Source of the DNA: Pohlia nutans
Taxonomy: Eukaryota > Streptophyta > Bryopsida > Bryales > Mniaceae
Assembly (NCBI GenBank): GCA_022496805.1
Contig: CM040097.1
Coordinates: 22,310,072-22,374,071, forward strand
Direction of reading: 5' to 3'
Length of the DNA stretch: 64,000 nt
Shown: positions 1 through 12,937 of the stretch, in pieces
Position numbering within the stretch: position 1 is the stretch's first letter
Layout of the letters: each line of letters opens with the position of its first letter
Notes under the pieces: model-generated
What the model was told of the DNA's origin: nothing
The model's database searches: none
The model's input: the letters and a program-made list of their open reading frames with translations, nothing else
Translations under genes and position numbers: made by a program

Positions 1-519
1 TTGAAATAATTCTTAACTGATTTTGTTTTGATTGATGCCCCCGAATGGCAATGAATTTCATATGAATTCAGATGGATGTTGTACTATAACTACACGGATG
101 TCGTACGAAAATAATTTGCATTATGATAGATGCTGAAATCGCACAGATATAATAAAAGGCGTTAATATGATACGTATACGATACTAAATCCGCATTAAAG
201 GCAATCGCATATTATCCGTGTCTTATTAGCCATGTAATGTAGATACACGATTAACGCACGGATTTCGTCAAGCACGACTTTCGTGCGGAAACAACATTTT
301 TCCAATAATCATTGTAAAAACACTGCATCAACATCCTAGTATTGCATGTCACTTCCGTATCATAATGACACTTCTAAATCCACGTATGACGTGCGGAATC
401 AGTGTTTAACGATAAACGCCCTAAAATCGTTAAAAATCCGTGGGGTCCTAAATTCCTAATGCACTATCACTAAAGTGAGTAGTGGAAGATTTAAGAATCA
501 ACATGGATGTTTTGATTTT
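1..519. other. Non-coding stretch, probably decayed retrotransposon interior
   Basis: No convincing coding frame is visible. Because a polypurine tract and an LTR follow directly, this is most likely the eroded 3' internal part of the retrotransposon whose LTR starts at 534. A very short frame reading MDVLILKWGRM ends at the LTR border, but it is too short to identify. Confidence 0.4.
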
Positions 520-1083
520 AAAGTGGGGGAGGATGTAACGACCCCAAGTCCAAATGGGGCCCCTTGGATAGGCCGTGGCGCCGCGAGGCGCCACGCTACG
601 GGGCACCACCAATGCTAAGACCAAACAGGAAGGTGTTGTGGTCCGAAACGACCTTAACCCGGAAACGTCTGAACGTGCCGTGACGACCAATGGAATACAA
701 TGTATTTTGGTTGTATTTGGAACGGATCTACACCCTTAATGAGTTTGGGTGTAGAAAGGAAGTTGAAATTTACATCAATGCGGTCCTAATGAGCTATTAA
801 GATCTCAATTTAGAATTTATTGTTGGTAGCAATCTCAATCATACGACAACGTATATACGATCCCCATGGGACGTTTAAGGGTTAAACTACTTAGGCTAGA
901 GAGCTGGACTAACCCGGCGTCACGGGGTGGTCCCCTCACGACGCTACCCCCAAAAGGGGAAAAGTAGTCTTGTCTGGGTCTCCCACACTGGGGACTAACA
1001 CTTGGTTGGATTTTGTAGGTAATTAAGGAGTTCTAAGAAGGGAACTCAAAGCGTAATGGCCGTCACGAGGTGGGGGCGTTACA
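520..1083 (+). mobile_element. Polypurine tract and 3' LTR of a retrotransposon
   Basis: A purine run (AAAGTGGGGGAGGA, 520-533) is followed by a 550-bp segment that begins TGTAACG and ends CGTTACA at 1083. That is the TG...CA border with 7-bp inverted ends typical of an LTR, and a polypurine tract just upstream marks it as the 3' LTR of an element lying to the left, outside the window. The lineage (Ty3 or Ty1) cannot be told because no pol is visible. Part of the LTR (about 680-800) recurs in reverse at 46775-46930. Confidence 0.7.
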
Positions 1084-2085
1084 GCCCTATGTAATCGTGA
1101 TGCTCCCCTAGAGTGAGTTCTATGTTATCAGTTCTCTACGACTTTCATTCATCCACATTGCAAAGGCGTACATTTATACATCAAGAGTCCAATAATTCCA
1201 TCTGTTGGACTTCAAAAACCTCACCTTTAGACTTGAGAAGTTGAATAAAAGAATGAAATATGAATTAAACCCTAATCCAAGGGTAAAGTCATAGGGTCTA
1301 ATTTGAAGGTTTACAAAGTTGGATTCTGTTTCAATTGAACTAGGTCCAACTATAGTTGTCCAATAGGAATACTTCAAAAAACTGGTATTTATTAAATGGC
1401 CATTGGATTCAAAGCAGGAACGAGTGCTCTCTTTTGTGCCTTGAGTCCAAACTTTCGGTCCAAAACTATGACACTTAGGCGCTACATCATTTTGGAACTT
1501 GGAGTAATCTCTTGGTTTCAAACCCTAATGTCAGCCCTTGGGTCCAATTTTCAACCCTTGGCCAATATGATTGTTTGATTTTGGGGTTTTGTAGGACCCA
1601 TGTTTTATGTGAACACTCCAACATCTCTTATTTGGCTTATGTGTGATGGTAGGTTTATTTTGTTTACATACTTCAGTAGAGAATGCATTACAAAATATCA
1701 CTGACCATGATAAATTGAATTGATGCTTAGTTGATATAATAGGTTACCATATTATAAACTATAAAGTTTGTTTTGTAAATAATCAAATTTATTTTGGAGT
1801 TTGTTCAAAATTTGAGAAATTTGTTACACATTTTTCAAAAAAACCCCAAAATGATCAACCAATAAAAAATAAATTTTCATACAAAGAATTAATTAAACAA
1901 TAAACAAGATAAGTTTAAAGAACTTATCTTCAAGTGTTGAACCATAGAATTCTAAAAAGTAAACTATGTGTACATAGAAGAGCAACTGGCCAATTGCATG
2001 CATCACATTAAAACTTCACCACATTGGGGGCTACTTATTTAATAGGTCACTTAATTACCCCACCCGTGCAACTTGCTATATATAT
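1084..2085. other. Intergenic AT-rich DNA, nothing recognised
   Basis: Both strands hold only short frames with no recognisable product. I see no tRNA, no coding exon and no clear terminal repeat. Confidence 0.4.
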
Positions 2086-2650
2086 CCCTAATTGCCCAAC
2101 CTTGCATAATTTGCATGATGTACAGAAGCAAAATCCGTTTTTTCATCCTTTATGCAATTTTTGTAGTGTGAAATTTTTATTGAATTTTCTATGGGAAGTT
2201 AGCTTAATGCACATATGATCCGATTAGAATGTTGATGATTTGTGAAACTTTTTGCCTCATTTCATGTTGTAGTCTTTCACCAAAAATTTGAATTTTTTAG
2301 TCTAAAAATGCTCTTTAAAAAGTCAACTCATAAAATTAAGCAACCAAAAAATCTCTAAAATCACTACACTTAGAGTGTTTTATTTCAACCCATCACATAA
2401 ATTTCATCTTCAAATTTTCAATATCTTATTCGCAATCAAAATTACAAATTAATTTTGAGTATTAAGTTTCACATTTCATAGAAAAATATTAGCGATAGCA
2501 ATTGCAAATTTAACTATATGGATAGAATCTAAATTTCATAATGTATAGCTTTTATTCATACATCAAGTTCAAAATATCCCTCTTAATTGCATTTTACAAT
2601 GCATCTTTGCAAAACTACCCAATTTGAACATGGGTGAGGACGTTTAAGGG
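2086..2650 (+). mobile_element. TTAA-type MITE, first copy (about 565 bp)
   Basis: The left end reads CCCTAATTGCCCAACC and the right end GAGGACGTTTAAGGG, followed by TTAA (2651-2654). The left flank is TATA, so the target duplication has decayed or the site differed. The interior is similar throughout to the copies at 50332-50889, 58646-59213 and, inverted, 60579-61148; for example all share GATGTACAGA near the left end and GGTGAGGACGTTTA at the right. There is no coding capacity. Confidence 0.75.
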
Positions 2651-2654
2651 TTAA

Positions 2655-3368
2655 CTTTCAACTAATTGTATGACTTCTAATGTACAAAAGCAAAATTGAT
2701 CTTCATCATTAAATATCCAAATTTGTGATTGTAGAAGGAAAAGTAGTATTTGCCTTAGTTAATCAACCATGGCAAAAATTGACTACTTTTCATGGCAACA
2801 AAAATCTTTTGGCAGGTTCAAGTATTGATTGTTTGTTTTACATTCAACAATGTCTTCTTCATCTATTTTGAAGAGCTAATAGCGATGTTCTAAGTGTTGA
2901 ATTAGTCTTCAATGTTGTAATCAAATTTTTCATATAAGATTTTGAGAGGTCCACGCCACCTTGAACCAATTACAAATGGACATGTAGCACTTTTGGCATC
3001 GTACTATTAAGTAACGTTGAGTTCCCCTGGACCGTGCTCCCGCTAGCTACATTCTTGGTACAGTTGGAAAGCTCTCAACGATGAAAGTGCACCAAAGTTC
3101 TTTCATCGTTCTTGAATGTACGATGTTATTTTTGAGTGATTTTGTCACTATAAATTGAATTAAATTATGAAAATTGGGAATATGGGAATTTTGATGTCAT
3201 TCTTGACATCATAAAAAGCTCTTGACCAATAGAGGTGCACCAAACTTGTTATGACCTTTTGGACCCTACAGTGTGAAATTTTTGAAATTTTAATTGAATT
3301 TTGTCACTGTAAATTAAATTAGACTATGTATAAATTATTTTAAAATAAAATGAAAAGTAAATGTATGA
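2655..3368. other. Intergenic repeat-like DNA
   Basis: No gene is seen. Positions about 2938-2990 (GAGAGGTCCACG ... GGACATGTAGCACTTTTGG) match a diffuse repeat also found at 34890-34985 and 45085-45175. The rest is AT-rich and unrecognised. Confidence 0.4.
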
Positions 3369-3372
3369 CTAG

Positions 3373-3950
3373 CCCCTAAACGTCCCAGGGTGTCCCGAGA
3401 ATTGATAGTTTGAGAAAAATCATTATAAAATGCTATTTAGAAGAATATTTCATAATTGTTATACAAATGAAAGTTGTAGATATTGAATTTTAGGTCCCAT
3501 CCGTACGGTTAGATTCACCAACGCCATCACGGATATTTCATTATAAAATTTCAAAGTTATAATTAAAATCTCCTTCTAAATTTGATTACAAACAAAAGTA
3601 TTGATATTTTTTGAGTGAAATTTGTGGAATGGATTTGAAATGAGATACTCTTGAAATGGTGATTTTTTGAAAATTTTGTGTTACTTCAATTTATGACCTC
3701 ATTTTAGCAAGCTCACTTTTGAACTAAAGTCAATGAAATTTTGGCTTGGTCAACTGCTTGACATACTTCCACATTTGTAATCTAAAAAAAATATGTACAC
3801 TAGTAACACCAAATCCAACCGTTAGATAAGACAATAACTTCATAAATATTTTCAAAAAATTGAATGAGTTTCATCCATGAAGTATTGTGAGTGTAGTGTG
3901 AGTTGGAATCTGTTCGTCGTCCAGAAATTGGACGCTGGTACGTTTAGGGG
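3373..3950. mobile_element. MITE with CCCCTAAACG ends at a CTAG site
   Basis: The left end is CCCCTAAACG and the right end CGTTTAGGGG. Both outer flanks are CTAG (3369-3372 and 3951-3954). The ends match the TTAA-type MITEs elsewhere in the window, but the 4-bp palindromic target is CTAG instead of TTAA. The element is 578 bp and non-coding. Confidence 0.7.
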
Positions 3951-4363
3951 CTAGACCACATTGTCAAGGAACATTGGGCCAACGGTAGAGGCCCACACTA
4001 GTAAATAAATTAACTAATTACGACCACAACTTCAGTTAGGGTATTGAACCGTCTCGAAGATCCGGCGGTTGTCTACCGTAATATGATGCCCGGGAAGAGA
4101 ACCGGGCAACGGGATACCCGTCTTCCTCGACTTCCTTCCCATTGCGGCTTCCAGCTTAGAACTTGAACACCAAGTCTGTTGTCTGGGAGAGCTTGGGGAC
4201 ACCGCCGAATTGTTGCCAATCAATTCGCGCATCGGGGCAACAGGAAAGAGACCATTTGCGGTTTGGATTGTTTCGTTTTTCAGCAGCTTCAAGTTGCGCT
4301 TGATTTCAGCGATTGAGGCGTCTTGTAGAGGGAGAACGAGGCGAGAATAGGGTTTCTGTAAGG

Positions 4364-5969
4364 ATGTTTAGGAACCAGTACGACACGGACGTGACGACAT
4401 GGAGTCCTGCGGGGCGTCTGCACCAAGTGGAGTACGCCATGGAGGCCGTGAAGCAGGGCAGCGCCGCGATCGGGCTGCGGTCCAAGACGCACGTAGTGCT
4501 GGCGACCGTCAACAAGGCCTCCTCGGAGCTTTCTGCGCATCAGAAGAAGCTGTTCAAGATTGATAATCACATTGGGATTGCCATGGCCGGGCTCACTGCC
4601 GACGGGCGTGTCTTGTCGAGGTACATGCGATCGGAGTGCATCAATCATCATTTTGTTTACGAGACGCCGCTCGCCGTTGGCCGTTTGGTGGTCCAGGTTG
4701 CAGATAAAGCTCAGGTATAATCCTTTGATATTTCCAGATCGGATAATTCTTCGATCGTCGCCAATCATGTATGGTGACTCAATAATTTCAAATGTGTCTC
4801 CTGAGAAAATTTAGGTTTCGTCCCTGGGAAACAAATAAAGATCTCTGAATCTGCTTTAGGGTTTAGTTTCCCTGTCGTCACGAGTGGCTGATGTTACAGG
4901 CAACCCTCTATAAATGTTAACCTTTGGAGTAGGAATTTCTTAACATTTACTCTACCTTAACAAGTAGAGAGGGAGGACTTTCAAGAATTAACTCTTATAA
5001 AAAAACACTTCTTTATTATATTTTGAACTTCACATAGGATGAAAATATGAATCAATGGTGCTTTGATGCGACTCTGTAGCAAAACCAAATGTCAAATCCT
5101 TCTCCAATCCTAAGAGGTTGGAAATTTCTCCTGAAACATCATGAGGACGTTGTTCTAAGTAGAAATTCAAGACTGCACTTCTCCATAGGTGACGTGGGCA
5201 GGATTAGGCATCTGTGATGCTTCTCCTAAAATGAGTTCACAGTTATGAAGTTCTAATTAACAAAGGAGTATAAGGGAGTCGAATTTTGTTAACAATTACC
5301 GTTTAGCACTTTATAGTTAGCAATATTGGTGAGTATGAAAATGTTAACAAATATAGTGAGTTAACGTTTATAGGCGTAACCCTAAACCACATTTATGGAT
5401 GTTTGACTGTATTGCGTACGTAAGTCGTTACCGATCTGTTTGTTAAGTAATTACAAATTTCATTTCTGCAGGTTTGTACGCAACGTTCATGGAAGCGGCC
5501 TTATGGCGTAGGTCTTCTAGTGGCAGGACTGGATGAAACTGGACCTCACCTGTACCAGACCTGCCCTTCTGGCAACTATTTCGAGTTCACGGCGTTCGCT
5601 ATTGGATCGCGGTCACAGGCTGCAAAGACATACCTGGAACGTAAATTTGAGACTTTCATGGACTGTTCCAAAGACGAGTTGGTTCGTCATGCGCTTCATG
5701 CTGTGAAGGAATCACTTCAAGATGAGGAGCTGAGCAGTGCCAACTGTGGGGTTGCCATCGTCGGTATTGGAGAGCCCTATGTCATCCTCGACCCCAAATC
5801 ACTTCAAGCATATATTGATTCATTGGAAGGTGGCAAGGATGATCAAGCGGCTAAAATTGAAGTAGAGGAGGAAAATAGAACTGCGGCTATTGATCGACAG
5901 GATATTTCAGGTGGAGGTTCTGTTGGGGTTGGTGCTGGAGGTGAAGGTCCTACAGACATGGAGACTTGA
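4364..5969 (+). CDS. PAF1: 20S proteasome subunit alpha type-1 (PAF1 family)
   Basis: Alpha-ring subunit of the 20S proteasome core, which gates and scaffolds ATP/ubiquitin-dependent protein breakdown in nucleus and cytosol. Two exons: 4364-4714 and 5472-5969, with GT-AG borders (CAG|GTATAA, CTGCAG|GTTTGT) and phase 0 across the junction, giving 282 residues. The product starts [25 protein letters not shown]; the segment after TTWSP is the alpha-subunit N-terminal signature (GRLxQVEYAxEA). [13 protein letters not shown] and [19 protein letters not shown] are family landmarks. No catalytic Thr is expected in alpha subunits. The acidic tail ends PTDMET. ATG 4364 is the first ATG that gives the family N-terminus. 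The 757-bp intron holds a possible MITE (about 4893-5382). Confidence 0.95.
4893..5382. repeat. Possible MITE inside the PAF1 intron
   Basis: The left edge (GTTACAGGCAACC ... TATAAATGTTAAC) and the right edge (GTTAACGTTTATAGGCGTAAC) are imperfect inverted copies of each other. No clear target duplication is visible, so the borders are approximate. Confidence 0.4.
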
Positions 5970-6174
5970 ATGCATGAAGCTTAGAGACCGTTGGAAACGG
6001 ACGGAGTTGGTCCGTAGTTTTTTGCTATTTTTTCTGCAAACGTCTCTGTTTCTCAAAGGTGAACAATTTCAGCAATGCACCATATGTAAAAGTTTCCAGT
6101 ACTTTCATTGAAGCTCCAGTACATTCGCCCGGCTGCTAAGAATTCTTGCCTTCGGCATTTTTCAAACATGTTAA

Positions 6175-6748
6175 CCCCTAAAGGACCGTAAGGCCCCCAC
6201 GGGGCTTTTGGAACTAGAAAGTGAGGAAATGTGGGTTCTTGGGTTTTGAATTGTAGAATGGGCAACAAAGAGACCCTGGCTCTTTTTGAGAGCCAAATCT
6301 GTAGGTACTTTTTGATCGGAAATTCATCAAGTAAGCGATTTTTGGTGATTTTTTTGAGTTGCACGGTGGGTATCTAGGCGTCACTTCAGACCCTCATATC
6401 TTCTTCCTCGCACCTCCAAATCACTTGAAATTTTTTCTACATCTTTAAAATGATGATTTCTACTCACAGTAAAAAAATTAGAATTTTTGGAGAATTTTAG
6501 AACAATCCGATTTCAGCATGTGTACAAAATACCCCAAACAAGTTCCATCTATCTTCTCAACGGTGGCATTTTCTCAAAAATCATGCGATTTTGTTGATCT
6601 TTTTTTCATAAAAAAGCTATGTAAGTCTTCTTTAACTTCGACGGTGCCGATCGTCAAAATTACCCCGCATCAATGAGGAATTGAGCTTGCTAGAAGAGCT
6701 AGTCAAGAAAACAAGAGCTAAGTTCAACACCCCCCAGTCCTTTAGGGG
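6175..6748. mobile_element. TTAA-type MITE just 3' of PAF1
   Basis: Perfect 12-bp inverted ends CCCCTAAAGGAC / GTCCTTTAGGGG are flanked on both sides by TTAA (6171-6174 and 6749-6752). The element is 574 bp, has no gene, and lies about 200 bp after the PAF1 stop, so it may form part of that gene's 3' region. Confidence 0.85.
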
Positions 6749-6762
6749 TTAATATGAACAAT

Positions 6763-7237
6763 AGGGGGTGTCACACCTCTTTCTTCCCATTCTAAATCTT
6801 CAGAGAATGGGGACGTGGCACGCTTTCCTTGAATGGCGGAGGGCCCATTCTCTGAAGATTGGAGAATTCCATTCTTCTCCTCCACGGTGAAGAATGGAGA
6901 ATGGAGAACGGCCCATGTTTGGAGGATGAGTAACCAACTAACAACTTCTATTCTCCATTCTCAATCTCCACAAACCACAAAAGGGGTGTCACACTTTCTC
7001 CATGGAAAAGCTATCCTATTCAGGGTTTTTTTTTGCACTATAGCAGTGCTTCATGCATACAATGGAGGGTGGTCCCTCCAAATTTAGACCATTGTGATTG
7101 TGCCACGACATTGGAGTCTGGCTCCAAGGTGCCAGGAAAAAAATCCCTGATCCTATTGGCTCCTCTTTTTCCTCATTCTCCATTCTCCATTCTCCCATTC
7201 TCCATTCTCCATTCTTTGAGGAGGTGTGACAACCCCT
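6763..7237. mobile_element. Non-autonomous element with GGTGTCACACC-type ends
   Basis: The left end AGGGGGTGTCACACCTC and the right end GAGGTGTGACAACCCCT are near-perfect inverted copies, with AAT on both outer flanks (6760-6762, 7238-7240) as a possible 3-bp target duplication. The interior consists largely of ATTCTCC-type short repeats, and a 129-bp hAT MITE is nested inside. The superfamily is not clear. Confidence 0.6.
7021..7149 (+). mobile_element. hAT-type MITE (129 bp) with 8-bp target duplication
   Basis: It begins CAGGG and ends CCCTG and is flanked by the perfect 8-bp direct repeat ATCCTATT (7013-7020 and 7150-7157), the hallmark of hAT insertion. The interior matches 41610-41739 in opposite orientation, which has its own 8-bp duplication. 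It is inserted inside the element at 6763-7237. Confidence 0.88.
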
Positions 7238-7240
7238 AAT

Positions 7241-8340
7241 GTTCAAACGTGTGGTCGACACCAAAACTGGCAATTGAAATGCCAGGTCCGAGGGATCTGA
7301 GCAACTGTTACTGTAAAAAGTATTTGTGCCACAATCGTGGCCACGATTTGGAAATCACCCAATATTTCTTGATAAGTAAACCTCTGAATTTGTGCCACAA
7401 TTGCGGCCACAATTTGGAAATCAAGTATGTTTTCCACTATATATACTAGCAGTGTACATATCAAAATTTTAAATGTAAGAAACTAATACATAGTGATCAC
7501 AAAGTCGCACAAATAGGGTGTTTTTCTTATAGTGAAGGAAACAATCCAAAGACGTAGCTATGTTGTATCATGCCATTCAACTAAGTACAATATGTATATT
7601 CTAATATTTTAAGTTTTTACACAAGGGGAATAATCTCCAAGGCAAATAATCCCCAAGGCGAATCCCTAAGGTTGCACTAAGGTGGTACATACGGAATAGT
7701 TTTTAAAACCGGCATGGGGATATGAACTCGACCTCATTGGTGCAAATGGAAGAACCCTTAGCCCTTCGCAAGGGTAGTTTAGCCGGTCATTTCAGACAAG
7801 CATGTATGTTTTGGTTTGTATTTGATCTGCCCTACACAAACGATTGAGTATCAAAAAGTTACTCCCTTTGTATGGAAACAAGTGTTCACGTCATTGTATG
7901 AATTGTATCTGGAAATGAGCGTTCATTTAACAATGTGGTACATTTACCGGTAAAATCTTTGCATATGCATGGTATCCAAATCATGCATTCTTTTGTGCAT
8001 CTTTCAGATTTTTTTTGTCACTATCTTCCTATGTCAACAAAATAATAATAATAATAATATTTTTTTTTTCAATAATAGTAACCAAACAGGTGCTATAAAA
8101 TTCTATCTTCAAATTTTTAATGCTTAGGTACCAATTTCTAAAGCTTAGAAACAACAAATTCCACTACTTTTTGCAAATAGTGCCACATACACTAATTGAT
8201 TTAAAAAGGCTATAACTTTTTACGCAAAATGAATATTTTTACCAACTATGTTTACATTGTTCCTCCTACATGTATAGTTTCAATACCTTTTTTTTGGTAA
8301 ATATATTCATGTTGTGTAAAAAGTTATATCCTCAAGTAAA
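7241..8340. other. Intergenic DNA with a short direct repeat
   Basis: No gene is seen. A 35-bp unit (TTTGTGCCACAAT...GGCCAC...ATTTGGAAATCA) occurs twice at about 7324-7358 and 7390-7424. An AAT-trinucleotide run followed by poly-T lies near 8040-8070. The remainder is unrecognised AT-rich DNA. Confidence 0.4.
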
Positions 8341-9232
8341 TAGTTAGTTTGGGTCGGTTTTTGAATTCCAATTGGGCTACATGGATGATTTGCATTCAAG
8401 TCTTTTTTGTGAAGGATGTTTGTTGGTCATGCCACATCTTCAAGTTAAATTCAAATTAGTCAAGTTATTTTTGGATTTTACATGAGGTCCCAACTACTAA
8501 AGAGTCGTGAAAACCATTCACCATGTAGTGTATTTTGAATTTTTTTGTTTTTCCTACTTACATTAAATTTAGGCCATGAAAATGAGTTATATTTGCATTT
8601 GAGATTAACTAATAAAATGAAGCTTACCAAGTCTAGTTTCTACTCTACTTTTAATTTTTGGAAGAATTTGAAAATTGAGTGTTTTAGTGTAGTTACAAGT
8701 ACGACGTGTATTACCATGGTGTAGCAAAAAATTATGAATTTAGATACACATATGATTTTCATTTAATGTAATATTCATCGTTGCAATTTACACCTTCAGT
8801 AAAAGAATCATAATTTTTAAGTACATTTTGTAACTGATATGAATTTTCTTCACAATCACTTCAAAAAATTATAGTAATTTCAAATTTTCCCCAAAATTTA
8901 TCAAAAATTCATGATTTGTAATAGACACGTGGCTTCATCTATTAAAAATAAAAAGTTGAATTCTTATATTATTTATAGTGGCAAAATTGACTATGACATG
9001 TAAAATATCATAACATAATAGACGAGTGCAATGGAACACCTTTTGTTAACTGAATAGAAAGAGAATCTTCAATTAGATTCGTTTTTCTAAGTAATAAAGG
9101 AATGTCACTTGTATATCACAAATTTTGGGACTACCATGCCGTTGCCATGTAAAGTTAGTTTCTAATTGTAACTAGGGTGTTGGCTCCCATTGCTATGATG
9201 ATTCCATGGTCTTAGGCCCAGGCATTTAGGGG
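8341..9232. mobile_element. TTAA-type MITE, longer subfamily, left end eroded
   Basis: The right end (GCATTTAGGGG, then TTAA 9233-9236) and the interior (TTCAAGTTAAATTCAAAT, CACCATGTAGTGTATTTTGAAT, CCATGAAAATGAGTT) match the copy at 59400-60124 and the split copy around 50221-51530. The left end is unclear. The right end lies immediately before the presumed 5' leader of the FARSB copy. Confidence 0.65.
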
Positions 9233-10945
9233 TTAAGAATGTTATGGCGGGAAGTGGACAAAAGAGTTTTCAAAAAACCCTGCGGGTTGCTCTGTCAAGA
9301 CTCGCTGTCTGCATCCGTTTTGTGATTCAATTGCCATCGCTCTCGTCTCCTGCTTCTGGCCATCCACCTCCTGCCTACCTTGTAGGTTTATGCTCTGGGA
9401 GTTTTTCCTCTCGTGTGATAGCCGACGTGATTGTACGCAATGTGGGAGTGAATTTGCTGTTTCTGCTTCTTGGTTTAGAGAAAATCGCGTGTGAATTTGA
9501 CCTAGTAGAGAAGCTTTTAGTTTAGTTTAGGGTTTGTGTATTGTCAGGGGTGTCAATTAGGCTTAGTTTTGTGACTCTCAGTTTGACTGACCTAACCGCA
9601 TTCAGGAATTGCCTTGATTTTTATTTATTTTTGACTCTGGAGGTTTATGATTGACGTTTTTGTTTCACGAAGGTGGTGTTTTGAGATAGGCATAAATTGT
9701 AGTTCTATCTGTAGGAAACGGATTATTGTCTGTAATTTCATTGCATTCACTCTGTGTCGAATCTCCACCATAATGTTGACAGAATGATATGTGTTTTTTT
9801 TTTTCAGATTTGTTTTGTTGAGAGCCGAAATGCCGACTGTGAGCGTGGGCCGCGATCGCTTGTTTTCTGCCTTGGAGAAGACTTACAGTAAGTGTTGACT
9901 AGTTGTCTGTTTGGAATTCTATGCTATATTACTCTTGAGAGATTCTAGGTACAATGCGCTAGCTCACGTTTCCGTTGTCATTGGTGCAGCTGACCAAGAA
10001 TTCGATAAGCTCTGCTTTGAGTTCGGAATTGAGCTCAACGATGTGGTATGCGGCTTATCAATTCTAATGCCTATTCATACATTGAGATTCTAGCTCCGCA
10101 GTGGATTTGGATTCGGCCCAGTACACCCATTATCTTGATTACTCCGACTTGGACTAATAACAAAAATTTGGATTAATTATGGAATTAGAAGAAAGTCCAA
10201 CTGCGAGGAATTGATACAACTCGTTGTAATTGTGGTAATGTAGGTTTTGTGTTGCCTGTACTAAAAAGTTGTTATCCAATTTACTATGAATTTACCATGT
10301 CAAATATGAGTAAAATATTCTTATATTACTATTTGTAGACGTTAAAAAATTCTAAACAAAATAGTAATATTTTATTATCATATTCTCGGACTAATTTGGA
10401 TAGTTCATACCAAAATTAGTCGGAGAATTTGTAAAAAAACTTGGACTAATTGTGGCTCCCAGAGTAAACAAGATAGTGGGTGTAATATTCAGTTGTGATG
10501 GAATTTGAACTCGTGCAAACCACTGAGAAAGAGTTGATGCGTAAGCAGAAACATGTGGATGAGGAGGCAGGTGCAGACGAGGAGATCATTTACAAGATAG
10601 ATGTGCCTGCTAACCGGTTTGTAATGCGACCCTGTTTATTGCCTTCGTTGAAAGATTTCCTTTGGAGAATTTAAGGGGATCTGTTACAGGGATTTGGAAT
10701 TGCCTCACATTGTAGAAATTTGGTGTTTTGCATGCAGTTATGACTTGCTGTGCTTGGAAGGGTTGGCGAAAGCATTGAGGATATTCACATTGAAAGATCC
10801 TATTCCAATTTTCCGCTTGTCTGATATCCCAAGGAATTCAGTGCAGAGGATGGTTGTGAAACCCGAGGTGTGTAGCGACTTGAACAATCTATTTCATTCT
10901 ATTAGAGTCTTTATTAAAGCGTATCAGCTGGCCAGAAAAATTATA

Positions 10946-11351
10946 CTCCCTCCGTCCCATAATAGATGATGCTTTTGGAAAAACTCATAAAATTAAGCAA
11001 ATTAGAGTGATTTCATCAAATTTCTAAGTTTCTAAATACAGTAAGTTTCATTTCGGAGTAGCTGTCTATCGAAGCAGTATTCTATTGTGTCGATAGTATG
11101 TGAGACATGTGGCAACATGGTGATGTTTGATGCAACAAACATATGCTAGCATTGATTTTAGCTAGTTCATATGTTGTTTGTGATCCACACATGAGCAAAG
11201 ACAAGCTTCACAGACAAGAACACTTCATGTGCACTTGTCTTGTGATTTTGCTTCGTTAGAATCTGTAAAACAACTTCAAATTGAATAAGGGATTTGCATC
11301 CAGAAATCTGGGACAATTTTTTTTCTGAAAAAATTGTATGGACGGAGGGAG
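10946..11351. mobile_element. Stowaway-like MITE in FARSB intron 4
   Basis: The ends CTCCCTCCGTCC / GGACGGAGGGAG are inverted copies and are flanked by TA (10944-10945, 11352-11353), the Tc1/mariner Stowaway signature. The element is 406 bp and non-coding. Confidence 0.88.
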
Positions 11352-12937
11352 TATGTTTTACTCTTAAGATTCTACCTTCCTGAGGGCTGCTGTGGAGATA
11401 TTTCTAAAATACTGGTGATGATGATGTCACAGACGTGAATGTGCAGACATCGTTGATCAGACCGCACATTGTGTGTGCCGTTCTCCGGGGACTTACTTTT
11501 GACGAAGCGCGTTACAATAGTTTCATCGACCTGCAAAATAGGCTTCATCAGAATTTGTGCAGGTAGGTTTGCGTTGCAACTTCCAAAGAGCCACTCATTT
11601 TTTGTAGTCGTAATTAAGCGAGGTCGATCAATTCTGATATCAGTTCTGATACCTGAGCAAATTGCATCGTGGAACTTCGTTTCCTTCGCTTTAAATATCC
11701 TTGGCATGTATTTGGGCCTGTGAAATTGGATGTGGCTTATCCTTGACTTTCAACCTGTAACTCAAATTGGTGTGTAGGAGGAGGACGTTGGTTGCAATTG
11801 GCACCCATGACCTTGATACCCTTGAAGGTCCTTTCACTTATGAGGTGCGGTCTTGTTTCAGTTTTAAATGAGTTCCCTTTTTGTGGTTGTCCCATTGTAG
11901 CACAACTTAGCAGGCGTCCTAGTACATGGTAGTGATTTTCCAACTCATAATCAGCGATTACCTTTAATCCTCGGTACACGTAGTTTTCCATGATATTTTC
12001 GGCTTCCGTATTTGTATTACTATAGATTGAACGTGTTGACATGTTTTTTTGCAGGCTCTTCCACCAGCCGATATCAAATTTGTTCCTCTGAAGCAGGTGG
12101 GCTTGTTTTTATGTGCAGATGTAGATAAATATGCATAAATGGAAGGTTACTGGTAATCGTCGGTTAGATTTGTGGGAATTTACAAGAAGTTTAATGGATT
12201 GGTGTATGCCCTGTTGGCTTTTGTGTATCTGCAGACAAAAGAGTTCAATGGTGTAGAATTGATGGAGTTCTACAAGGTGACTCCAGCATGACTACTCTTA
12301 TATTCTATTTTGGTTTTGAGTGTAGATTGAAGTTGGGAGACCATTGTCAAGATTGTAGTTGCTGGAATCTTTATCAACAATCGACGGGGATGTGGATTTC
12401 TTGGCTCTCGGAGTTAAACTGAAGGAACAGAGATACACTACAATATGTGAATTGATTTTGTTGTGTTTTCCTTACAGTCAGATATGAAATTGAAGAAGTT
12501 TTTGCACATCATTGAAAGCTCTCCCGTGTATCCTGTAATTCACGACAGCAGAAGGTAGTTAACTGAGGTTGTCGTCAAGTGTTGCAGATATTGGAATAGA
12601 CGATAGAGCTGTCTGTCTGATCAACTAGTTTCTGCTATCTTAGAATACAATCTCACTCTGCAGTTTTGATGATCTTGTAAGTGGTGATCTAGAAGCAATC
12701 AGAGTTGTTTCTTATCAGAAGACTGAGTTTTTTTTTTGGCTGCGGTTCACCAGGAGAGTATTGTCCTTACCCCCAATCATCAACGGAGCACATTCTGCAA
12801 TTTCCCTGAAGACGAAGAATGTTTTTATCGAGTGCACAGCTACGGATTTGACCAAGGCAAAGATTGTGCTCAATACTATGGTATGCTATTCAGGTGCTTT
12901 GGCGTATTGTACTTGTGAATGCAGTTCTTCCTTTGTA

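Noticed and set aside
4289..4768. Long minus-strand open frame over PAF1 exon 1
   Set aside because: It is the antisense shadow of a GC-rich coding exon; the plus-strand PAF1 reading is unambiguous.
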